Origin: UBA1206 sp045600105
GTDB taxonomy: Bacteria; Bacillota; Clostridia; Oscillospirales; CAG-382
Direction: 5' to 3'
DNA: 64,000 nt
NCBI GenBank assembly: GCA_045600105.1
Contig: JAZRXG010000020.1
Span: forward strand, 9,042-73,041
This document shows positions 26,001 to 32,883 of this stretch, piece by piece. Under the pieces are notes generated by a model that did no database searches, had not been told where the DNA came from, and saw nothing but the letters and a program-made list of their open reading frames with translations. Within the stretch, counting starts at the first letter, position 1, and each line of letters begins with the position of its first letter. A program made the translations under genes and the position numbers.

Positions 26001-27077
26001 TACAGATATTCCGCCATCGTCAGCATGATCGACGGCAACGCCGAGCTGAGCAAGCTTGCGAGAAGCGATTCGGTGAAGAACGTATTCGGCAGCAATGAGA
26101 TATTCCCCAAAAAAGCGCGTACCATACTCGAAAAAAAGTCGAATGACCTGAACGCGCTTTCCGAGACCGAAAGCGATCACATCAAAAAATCCCTCGATGA
26201 CTGGCTCAAAGAAAACGGCGGAAAACTGGTAAGCGATTACCGGAAAAAGAGTATACTCAGCACGACCGTATACAGTGAAGACGCGGCAGAATACCTCGGA
26301 AATCTTGACGGCCAAACGCTTTTCAACATCCTTAAAACCAGACAGGCGGAGATAAAAACCGAGCTCGAGATGGAAAAAAGGATGAACGGACCGGCTCAGC
26401 AGAAGGCGGAAGATCCGGAAGAGCAAAAGACCGCCCCGCAGGATCCGGAGGCGAAAGAAGACAGCCGCGCGGCGGAAAAAAAGCCCGAAATGAGCGACAA
26501 AGAAAAACTCGGGCAAATGATGATCGACAGCATGCGCACGGCAGCGTATCAGGACCTCGCGAAAACCAACGCCTCGCCCGAAGCCGTGATCGATTCGATC
26601 GCAAAAATAATGGTCTGCCACGGTTTTTCGGCAAAGAGCGACTATGAGATCGATTTCATTTCCCACGGCGGCAGCGACGTTCAGACCGTCGAGAAGCTCA
26701 GAAAAGCAAACGTGCAGAGCCGCTCCGCCCGCGAATCGCTCGCCGACGGCACCGCGCCCTACGAGAACGCCGTAAAGCAGGTGAAAAACACTCCCGCTTT
26801 CAGGTATTACGCGAATGAATATCTTAAAAATCCAAACAAATCCACGTTTCTCGGAACGCAGAGGGGCATCCTTGAAGTACGCGGATTGATGGAGAAGCGT
26901 CCGATCGGAGCCGTGGAAGGTCTGAAAGCTCAGTCGGTCGCGGCTGAAGCCATGCTCGTCAAGAGCTTCAACGAAAAAAACGTGTCTCTCTCAAAAGGAA
27001 AAAAAGCCTCCGAAGCCACGATGGACAAGATCCTTTCGGCGTCGAACGAAAGCGCAAACCTCACCAACGCAAAATAG
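23097..27077 (+). CDS. 1326-residue cytoplasmic protein with seven internal repeats, function unknown
   Basis: No signal peptide or membrane segment. Residues 1-200 are helical and include a basic patch (KPRRGFFGTIRDMLFGK, about 119-136). Residues 200-300 are a Glu/Lys/Pro-rich, probably disordered linker. From about 374 to 962 there are seven degenerate repeats of 70-95 residues, each with I-[YF]-[AS]-x2-E...P-L-x4-A-x2-L-L-x2-G-[KR]-x-[LF]-Y-A-[SGT]-A, then a strand ending D-x-[NKR]-G-x-[LP]-x2-G. A second charged linker (about 1090-1135) precedes a helical C-terminal domain (1135-1326). I know no family with this repeat. It stands alone, with its own promoter and terminator, next to the cell-wall operon. 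Confidence 0.85.
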   Translation: MADKESVNAAEYRKQIDVIYTNALIDLQANSPDSAEYKNALESAFEYGLLYTSVGKCVTKEDLAANEMILASPDFRASSLNETAFLRITKEPAGSKLVSFGEALDFMGVERPKMPEEPKKPRRGFFGTIRDMLFGKNNAGRREYDNKVASYNRQMRRYEEVCDAKIKNVLETKLGMSVPEYDKVLLNDELANEYVKNNVSLAAAHEAEKKRNPPEAEAKEPEKKADPEDRNNIENEKEKEKDSLKIEDDNELKADGPELVLQNEPKPEKEKEQKQPEPEANEAENKAPETVVNSRNNNVRSESGEIRIPYRRGAEEISSAEEIGSTDTVINDDTEMKTLRIDEEIGNVEGNPVYAVGANGNGEWSNDEYYERVNKWNEELGAKLSADSFGIYSDAERKNPLGKLTADELLNQGKALYASASEDGEVYRFIVDKKGNLEFGSELGSSVNEWSETLEEEFIEEANNDDIRIYSAESGGEPLDMTDAYALFRNGKTLYAGAEDSEKTYRLGIDGNGGLLFGKKFDDAVNVWKSGVDAGIRDSLRLKDNAPVSIFASADRGEPLNEYDAHMLLMDGRTLYAGAEGSYEVFALGVDKNGIPTLGNKVDEISRWKDELGTKIAASEGKNVGNEVKKAEDIKLFADSVSESGEHIRKAVDFPEANELLKAGSVLYASENGSSDMHRFRVFQNGRVASDGELDAYGRMNEELGDILAMKYSTGKTIVRSGNEEAKQKAKAEGKTVSYLGVVNIFADKDFEKPITEIEAFDLLNGGKRIYASAGDEETGFEVAFNKDKKVVAGRPTNIKGAILSKAIARELSSALNTDIREFSLYQDKQRNAYINMNSAINGLDDGRTFYASAKGSNEIFPLKLDSRGSLIFGNKFADALDSEKQFDRELKEQFGKALGTDDGPIGDIRIYSDMECNTQLSVEKAYEELKNDGTTLYATADDEEEVFEIGRDKNGDLAVPSPVHPEKYRYSAIVSMIDGNAELSKLARSDSVKNVFGSNEIFPKKARTILEKKSNDLNALSETESDHIKKSLDDWLKENGGKLVSDYRKKSILSTTVYSEDAAEYLGNLDGQTLFNILKTRQAEIKTELEMEKRMNGPAQQKAEDPEEQKTAPQDPEAKEDSRAAEKKPEMSDKEKLGQMMIDSMRTAAYQDLAKTNASPEAVIDSIAKIMVCHGFSAKSDYEIDFISHGGSDVQTVEKLRKANVQSRSARESLADGTAPYENAVKQVKNTPAFRYYANEYLKNPNKSTFLGTQRGILEVRGLMEKRPIGAVEGLKAQSVAAEAMLVKSFNEKNVSLSKGKKASEATMDKILSASNESANLTNAK

Positions 27078-27098
27078 CGCTTCAAGGCAAAATACGGC

Positions 27099-27147
27099 AG
27101 CGTCCGCGCCTCACGTCATACGTGGGAACGCGGGCGCTTTGTTTTTC
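27099..27147 (+). terminator. Terminator after the repeat-protein gene
   Basis: AGCGTCCGCG pairs with CGCGGGCGCT, with an inner ACGT-CAT-ACGT stem, followed by TTGTTTTT. Confidence 0.75.
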
Positions 27148-27211
27148 GTTTCGGTTTTGAATATTTATTGTACTTCAAAACAAAATACGAACGTAAAAAT
27201 CGTCAAATAAG

Positions 27212-27240
27212 TTGACTATTTATATATATTGTGATATTAT
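27212..27240 (+). promoter_or_regulatory. Promoter of the murE-asnB-ligase-arginase operon
   Basis: TTGACT (27212-27217) and TATTAT (27235-27240), 17 bp apart, 36 bp before the murE ATG. Confidence 0.75.
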
Positions 27241-27275
27241 ATATTGATTAATTATGTTATGAGGGCAGAAAAGCG

Positions 27276-28793
27276 ATGTTGAACAGATACGACGTAAAAA
27301 CGTACACCGATATACTCACCGAAAAGGGGCTCGTCAAGAAGCTTTCGGCGGATGACTCCACTCTTTCGGCTGTCGTTGGATGTCTCACCTTCGACAACCG
27401 CGAGGTCGTCCCGAACGCGATCTTCGTGTGCAAGGGAGCACATTTCAAAGAAGAATATTTAAGAAGCGCCGTCGAAAAGGGCGCGGTCCTCTACGTTTCG
27501 GAAACCGAATACGACGTCGATTGCCCCGCCGTCATCGTGAGAGACATCAGACGCGCCATGTCATACCTTGCAAAAGTGTTCTACAACGACTCGCCTTCGA
27601 AAATAAAGTCGGTCGGCATCACAGGAACCAAGGGCAAGAGCACCACCGCGTACTACGTGAGATCGATACTCGAAGCCTATTCTCCCGAAAAGACCGCCGT
27701 CCTTTCGTCGATCGAAAACTACGACGGCGTCATAAAGGAAGAGTCTCACCTCACCACGCCCGAGGCGATCCCGCTTTTCCGTCATTTCAGCAACGCGTAC
27801 GAAAGCGGGCTTGAAAGCCTCGTCATGGAGGTCTCGAGCCAGGCGCTCAAATACGACAGAGTCTTTGGGATCAGATTCGACGTTGCCTGCTTCACGAACG
27901 TCGGCACCGACCACATCAGCCCCATCGAGCACCCCGATTTTGAGGATTATTTCGCGTCGAAGCTCAAGATTTTCGATTCCTGCCGCGTCGCCTGCGTCAA
28001 TTCCGGCATGGATCACGCTGACCGCGTCATAAAGGAAGCGGCTGAAAAATCCGAAAAATTGATAAAATTCGGTTACAAAGAGACCGACGATATATACTGC
28101 CCCTACCGCAGACGCGAAAACGGGCATACCGTCTTCGGCGTAAGGACGCCGGATTGGGAAAAAGAAATGAGCATCGCGATGCCCGGTATGTTCAACGTGG
28201 ACAACGCGCTTGCCGCCATTGCCGTCTGCTTCGCCCTCGGCGTATCGCCGGAGGCTATGGCAAAAGGGCTTGAAAACGCGGCTGTCGCAGGCAGAATGGA
28301 GGTCTTCCGTTCGGACGACGGCAGGATAGTCGCGGTCGTTGACTACGCGCACAACGAAATGAGCTTTGAAGCGCTGTTCAGATACGCCGAAAGCGATTAC
28401 CCGTCCTACCGCAGGTTCGTGGTATTCGGCTGCCCCGGCAAAAAAGCGTTTCTCAGACGTCACGACCTCGGAACGATAGCGGGCAAAAAGTGCGATATCT
28501 CGTTCATCACCGAGGAAGACGCGGGAGAAGAGCCCGTATCGGTCATCTCCGCCGAGATCGCGAAATACGTGACCGAAGCCGGCGGGAACGCCCGCATCAT
28601 CGACGACAGAGGCGACGCGATTCGCAGTGCCCTGCTCGAAAACGGAAAAGACATCGTGGTGTTCATAACCGGCAAGGGACGCGAAACGCGTCAGAAGCGC
28701 GGCGTGCTTTACATCGATACGCCGTCGGACACCGACTACGTCACCAAGTGCATCGCCGAATACAACGCTTCCCTTTCCGCGGTAAATATATAA
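27276..28793 (+). CDS. murE: UDP-MurNAc-tripeptide synthetase, streptococcal (L-Lys/diamino acid) type
   Basis: 505 residues. Mur ligase with P-loop GITGTKGKSTT (Lys121), LTTPE, MEVSSQAL, the DHISPIEHPDFEDYF block and VAVVDYAHNEMSFEAL. Its N-terminal half (FVCKGAHFKEEYLRSAVEKGAVLYVSE, VIVRDIRRAMSYLAKVFYN) closely follows the L-Lys-adding MurE of streptococci as I remember it. The DNPR motif that reads meso-diaminopimelate is replaced by EEDAGEEP (413-420). It therefore probably adds lysine or ornithine, not diaminopimelate, to UDP-MurNAc-dipeptide. The ribosome binding site is weak (GAGGGCAG). It is first in an operon with an amidotransferase, an ATP-grasp ligase and an arginase. Confidence 0.88.
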   Translation: MLNRYDVKTYTDILTEKGLVKKLSADDSTLSAVVGCLTFDNREVVPNAIFVCKGAHFKEEYLRSAVEKGAVLYVSETEYDVDCPAVIVRDIRRAMSYLAKVFYNDSPSKIKSVGITGTKGKSTTAYYVRSILEAYSPEKTAVLSSIENYDGVIKEESHLTTPEAIPLFRHFSNAYESGLESLVMEVSSQALKYDRVFGIRFDVACFTNVGTDHISPIEHPDFEDYFASKLKIFDSCRVACVNSGMDHADRVIKEAAEKSEKLIKFGYKETDDIYCPYRRRENGHTVFGVRTPDWEKEMSIAMPGMFNVDNALAAIAVCFALGVSPEAMAKGLENAAVAGRMEVFRSDDGRIVAVVDYAHNEMSFEALFRYAESDYPSYRRFVVFGCPGKKAFLRRHDLGTIAGKKCDISFITEEDAGEEPVSVISAEIAKYVTEAGGNARIIDDRGDAIRSALLENGKDIVVFITGKGRETRQKRGVLYIDTPSDTDYVTKCIAEYNASLSAVNI

Positions 28794-28855
28794 ATTTACA
28801 CCGCGTTTTAACGTATTTTTTCCCCGTCAAAGACAGAGCAAAAACGAATTTGTTT

Positions 28856-28867
28856 GAAAACGTTTTC
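28856..28867. promoter_or_regulatory. Perfect palindrome upstream of asnB, cre/LacI-like
   Basis: GAAAACGTTTTC is a perfect 12-bp palindrome, inside TGAAAACGTTTTCC, close to the CcpA cre consensus. It lies 47 bp before the asnB-like start. No strong promoter is visible nearby, so it may affect read-through or an unseen start. Confidence 0.4.
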
Positions 28868-28902
28868 CCATAAAGCAAAGCAGCTAAGGAGATTTTTGTT
28901 AT

Positions 28903-30747
28903 ATGTGCGGATTTGTCGGATTTTTCGGAAAAGGCGGCTATGACCGTCTTCTCACCATACATAAAATGAGCGACCGCATCATCCACCGCGGTCCCGACAG
29001 CGACGGCTATTTCGTCGACGACAGCATCGCCCTCGGATTCAGACGCCTTTCCATAATCGACCTCGAAAACGGCAGTCAGCCCATGACCACCGCCGACGGA
29101 CGCTACGTCATAGTTTTCAACGGCGAGATTTATAATTACCGCGAGCTCAGAGAAGAACTGATAAAAGAATTCGGCGCGTCGTTCGCCACGTCGTCCGACA
29201 CCGAGGTCGTGCTTCAATCCTACGCTTATCTTGGCGAAAAGGTCGCGTACAAGCTGCGCGGCATGTTCGCGTTCGTCGTTTACGACACCGTGACGAAAAA
29301 GATTTTTGCCTGCCGCGATCACTTCGGCATCAAGCCGTTCTACTACGCGTTCATGAACGACACGCTCATTTTCGGGTCCGAAATAAAGTCGTTCCTCGAT
29401 CACCCGTATTTCAAAAAGGAGATCAACGACGACGCGCTCAAAATGTACCTCGTTTTCCAGCATTCACCGCTTGAAGAGACCATCTTCAAGAACGTATACA
29501 AGCTTCACCCCGGCACATATTTCGTCTATGAAAACGGAAAAATGACGAAAACGCGCTATTTCAAGCCGAGCTACGACCCCAAGAAGCGCTCGTTCGACGA
29601 CGCCGTGAAGCTCATCGACGAAACCGTGCTTTCGTCGGTGGAATATCATCAGATAGCCGACGTCGAAGTGGGCTCGTTTCTTTCGGGCGGCGTCGACTCG
29701 AGCTATATCGCGTCCACAGTCAGACCGATGAAGACCTATTCCGTTGGATTCGACGTCAGCGGATTCGACGAAACGGGGCTTGCCCACGAGCTTTCCGACA
29801 TTCTCGGAATGCCGAACAAGACCAAAAACATAACTCCCGACGAATTCTTCGCTGCACTTCCCGCCGTACAGTACCATTCCGACGAGCCTCACGCCAACCT
29901 CTCGGCGGTCCCGCTCTATTTCCTTTCCGACCTCGCGTCGAAGGACCTCAAGGTGGTGCTTTCGGGCGAAGGCGCCGACGAATTCTTCGGCGGCTACGAC
30001 TGGTATATCCAGAGCGAAGCGTCGAGAATATACAAAAAGCTGCCCCTCGGCATACGCAAATTCTTCGCGTCCACCATCGGTAAGATACCCGTGTCCCGCG
30101 TCAGACGCTTCTTCGGCGACAACGCCAAAAAAGTCGAAGACACCTATATCGGTCAGGCGTTCATAATGAACGACGGCGACGCCGACGGGCTGCTGAACGC
30201 GAAGCACAAGAGCGGCATCACCTGCCGCGACGTCACGGCTCCGTACTACGCCGAAGTCAAGGGCGCCGACGACCTGACCAAAAAAATGTACCTTGATATG
30301 TTCCTATGGCTGCCGTACGATATCCTGCTCAAAGCCGACAAGATGACCATGGCGCACTCTCTTGAGGAACGCGTTCCCTACCTTGACAAAGAGGTGTGGA
30401 ACACGGCGCGTACACTCACGAGCAAGCAGAAGATGAAGGGCCGCCACGTCAAGCGTGCCTTCCGTTCCGCCGCTCTCTCGCACATTCCCGAAGCGTGGGC
30501 AAACCGCAAAAAGGCGGGATTTTTCGTGCCGTTCCGCGTATGGCTCAAGGATGAAAAGTACGCGTCCGACGTGAGAGCGAAGTTCAATTCCGACTACGCC
30601 GCCGAGTTTTTCGACGTGGAAAAGCTGAACGAAATGCTTGAGGATCACATAAGCGGAAAAGCAAACACCGCGAGAAAAGTATACACGGTCTATTCGTTCC
30701 TTATCTGGTACGAACAGTATTTCATCAAGAACAAAGGAGCAGAATAA
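28903..30747 (+). CDS. asnB: Glutamine-dependent asparagine synthase-type amidotransferase
   Basis: 614 residues. After Met1, Cys2 is the glutaminase nucleophile (MCGFVGF), followed by IIHRGPDSDGYF and FNGEIYNYRELR. The synthetase half has the pyrophosphatase loop SFLSGGVDSSYIAS and VVLSGEGADEFFGGYDWY. AsnB enzymes make Asn from Asp; close relatives amidate diaminopimelate or the D-Asp of peptidoglycan cross-bridges (AsnH-type). Between a MurE and an ATP-grasp ligase, a cell-wall amidation role is plausible, but free asparagine synthesis cannot be excluded. It ends 1 bp before the next gene. Confidence 0.92.
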   Translation: MCGFVGFFGKGGYDRLLTIHKMSDRIIHRGPDSDGYFVDDSIALGFRRLSIIDLENGSQPMTTADGRYVIVFNGEIYNYRELREELIKEFGASFATSSDTEVVLQSYAYLGEKVAYKLRGMFAFVVYDTVTKKIFACRDHFGIKPFYYAFMNDTLIFGSEIKSFLDHPYFKKEINDDALKMYLVFQHSPLEETIFKNVYKLHPGTYFVYENGKMTKTRYFKPSYDPKKRSFDDAVKLIDETVLSSVEYHQIADVEVGSFLSGGVDSSYIASTVRPMKTYSVGFDVSGFDETGLAHELSDILGMPNKTKNITPDEFFAALPAVQYHSDEPHANLSAVPLYFLSDLASKDLKVVLSGEGADEFFGGYDWYIQSEASRIYKKLPLGIRKFFASTIGKIPVSRVRRFFGDNAKKVEDTYIGQAFIMNDGDADGLLNAKHKSGITCRDVTAPYYAEVKGADDLTKKMYLDMFLWLPYDILLKADKMTMAHSLEERVPYLDKEVWNTARTLTSKQKMKGRHVKRAFRSAALSHIPEAWANRKKAGFFVPFRVWLKDEKYASDVRAKFNSDYAAEFFDVEKLNEMLEDHISGKANTARKVYTVYSFLIWYEQYFIKNKGAE

Positions 30748-30748
30748 A

Positions 30749-31978
30749 ATGGCAGAATATATTCCGGTAATACTCGGAAGCGACGATAACGCCTACGGCA
30801 CGGCGCGCCTTTTCAACGAGATAACCGACGTGAAGCCGCTGCTGATATGCAAGCTCAGTCTCAGCCAGACCGCCGACAGCAAAATATGCGATCTTCGCGT
30901 CATACCCGATTTCGACAGCGACGAGGTCTTCGCAAAAACGCTGCCCGAAATACTCAAGGAAAAGAAGGCGGAATACGGCAAAGTCGTGCTCGTTCCCTGC
31001 TCCGACAACTATTCACTGCTCGTCAGCCGTCATTTCGACAAAATAAAAGACTACGTCGAGAACCGCTTCTGCCCGTACGAGCTCATCGAAACGCTCGACA
31101 CCAAAAACAAGTTTTACGCCCTCTGCGAAAAGCACGGGCTCGACTATCCCAAGACGTTCGTCGTCAAACCCGAGGAAAGGCTGAGCATCGTGTCGGACCC
31201 CGAGCTGAAGTTCCCGATAGTCGTCAAACCCGAAAACAGCAACGCCTATGACTATATGCACTGCTCGTTCGAGGGCAAGAAAAAAGTGTACTTCTTCTCG
31301 GAGCCCGAATCGTATCTGCGCCTTATAGACAAGCTGAACGGAACGGACTACAAGGGAAAGCTCATTATCCAGGAGTTCATCCCGGGAGGGGACGACTCGA
31401 TGCGGGTGATGAACTGCTATTCCGACCCGAACGGAAAAGTCCGCGCGATGTGCCTGGGACAGCCCGTTCTTGAGGAATACGCTCCCGGCATGATCGGCAA
31501 CTACGCCGCGATAATTTCGAGAAGCGACGACGTCATATACGAAAAGATAAAGAATTTCCTTGAGGCGATCGGATATATCGGTTTTTCGAACTTCGATATG
31601 AAATACGACGTCAGAACGGGCAGATATATGCTCTTTGAGATCAACCCGAGGCTTGGCAGAAGCAGCTATTTCGTGCGCGGAGCCGGCATCAACATGATGA
31701 AGGTGATGACCGATGACGTGCTTGAAAAAGCCGACTTCCCCGTAATTTACGGCAGAGAGACGTCGCTTTGGACGTCCGTGCCCAAATACGTGGTCAAGCA
31801 CTACATAACCAACCCCGAAATCAAAAAGGAATCGCTGTCGCTCTGGAAAAAAGGCGTGAACCGCACGCTTTTCAACAAAGCCGACAAATCGATAAAACGC
31901 AGCTTCAGGATCAGAAAAGCTTATCTCAAACAGATAGTCGTATATAAGCGTCACTGGTTCGACAAGACAAAGACCTGA
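30749..31978 (+). CDS. ATP-grasp ligase, D-aspartate-ligase-like (COG3919 type)
   Basis: 409 residues. It starts IPVILGSDDNAYGTARLFNEI, the N-terminal pattern I associate with COG3919 ATP-grasp ligases, which include the enterococcal D-aspartate ligase. Central ATP-grasp features are FPIVVKPENSNAYDYM (nucleotide lysine), LIIQEFIPGGDDSMRVMNCY, and the Mg-binding MLFEINPRLGRSSY. The C terminus is strongly basic (KSIKRSFRIRKAYLK), perhaps for membrane contact. I infer ligation of an amino acid such as D-Asp to the side-chain amine of a MurE product. Other peptide ligations are possible. The AAAGGAG site lies in the end of asnB. Confidence 0.75.
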   Translation: MAEYIPVILGSDDNAYGTARLFNEITDVKPLLICKLSLSQTADSKICDLRVIPDFDSDEVFAKTLPEILKEKKAEYGKVVLVPCSDNYSLLVSRHFDKIKDYVENRFCPYELIETLDTKNKFYALCEKHGLDYPKTFVVKPEERLSIVSDPELKFPIVVKPENSNAYDYMHCSFEGKKKVYFFSEPESYLRLIDKLNGTDYKGKLIIQEFIPGGDDSMRVMNCYSDPNGKVRAMCLGQPVLEEYAPGMIGNYAAIISRSDDVIYEKIKNFLEAIGYIGFSNFDMKYDVRTGRYMLFEINPRLGRSSYFVRGAGINMMKVMTDDVLEKADFPVIYGRETSLWTSVPKYVVKHYITNPEIKKESLSLWKKGVNRTLFNKADKSIKRSFRIRKAYLKQIVVYKRHWFDKTKT

Positions 31979-31992
31979 AAAAGGAAGAAAAA

Positions 31993-32853
31993 ATGAATTT
32001 TGTTATTCAGGAAGCGAGGATCTGCCGCGGTTCTCCGACGAGCGGCTCGGAAAACGCCTGCACTTTTCTTGCGGAAAACGGGGCTTTCCGTATGTTTTCG
32101 GTGACCGACGTGTTCCGCGCCGAAGGAAGCGCGAAAGCGAACGAGCCTTGCCCCGGGAATATGAAATACCTCGGCGAGGTCATGGCGGTCAGCTCCGCGC
32201 TGTATGAAAACACGCTTTTATCTTTCAAAAACGGTGCCTTCCCCATCACTATCGGCGGCGACCATTCCTGTGCCATCGGAACGATAGGGGCGGCAGGCGA
32301 CTTTTTCGGCGAAAGCGGGCTTGCCGTCGTCTATATCGACGGTCACGCCGACATAAATACAGAAAACTCAACGCTCACCGGCTTCATACACGGAATGCCG
32401 CTCGCGTCGTCTCTCGGGCTATGCGACAAACGTCTGACCGTGGGAAAGAATACGAAAAAGATAAACGGCGAAAACGTATATATCATCGGCGCACGCTCGA
32501 TCGACGATAACGAGTACCCCATCATACGCGAAAACGGGGTGCATCTTTACACCGCCGGCGACGTAAGACGCCGCGGCATGACCGACATCATGAACGAAGT
32601 CTGCGGCAGCATAAAAAACAAGGCGGTCCACGTCAGCTTTGACGTTGATTTTCTCGACAAAGACGTGTTCCCCGCAACGGGTTATCTTATGCCGGACGGG
32701 CTTGACTGCGGCGACGCGCGTGAAGCGATCGCACGGATAATGTCCACGGGGAAAGTCGTTTCGTTCGACTGCGTCGAATACAATCCGTCGCTCGACAAAG
32801 ACAAAACTTGCATGAAGAAACTGACATCTCTTCTTGAACTTATAAAACAATAG
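31993..32853 (+). CDS. Arginase-type ureohydrolase
   Basis: 286 residues. Binuclear manganese site: GGDHS (His91), DGHAD (Asp116, His118, Asp120) and SFDVDF (Asp217, Asp219). The stretch HADINTENSTLTGFIHGMPLA follows the arginase pattern, with Asn122 where arginase reads the substrate alpha-carboxylate, rather than the agmatinase pattern. It should hydrolyse arginine to ornithine and urea. In this operon the ornithine may feed the MurE ligase (inference). It lies 14 bp after the ATP-grasp gene with an AAGGAAG site. Confidence 0.82.
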   Translation: MNFVIQEARICRGSPTSGSENACTFLAENGAFRMFSVTDVFRAEGSAKANEPCPGNMKYLGEVMAVSSALYENTLLSFKNGAFPITIGGDHSCAIGTIGAAGDFFGESGLAVVYIDGHADINTENSTLTGFIHGMPLASSLGLCDKRLTVGKNTKKINGENVYIIGARSIDDNEYPIIRENGVHLYTAGDVRRRGMTDIMNEVCGSIKNKAVHVSFDVDFLDKDVFPATGYLMPDGLDCGDAREAIARIMSTGKVVSFDCVEYNPSLDKDKTCMKKLTSLLELIKQ

Positions 32854-32883
32854 TGTACCTCAGTACGGAAAAGAGTGATATCC

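Noticed and set aside
22104..27077. Racemase and repeat protein as a toxin-antitoxin or defence pair
   Set aside because: They are divergent with separate promoters. The racemase has intact catalytic cysteines and a metabolic pattern, and the repeat protein shows no nuclease, protease or membrane-toxin feature.
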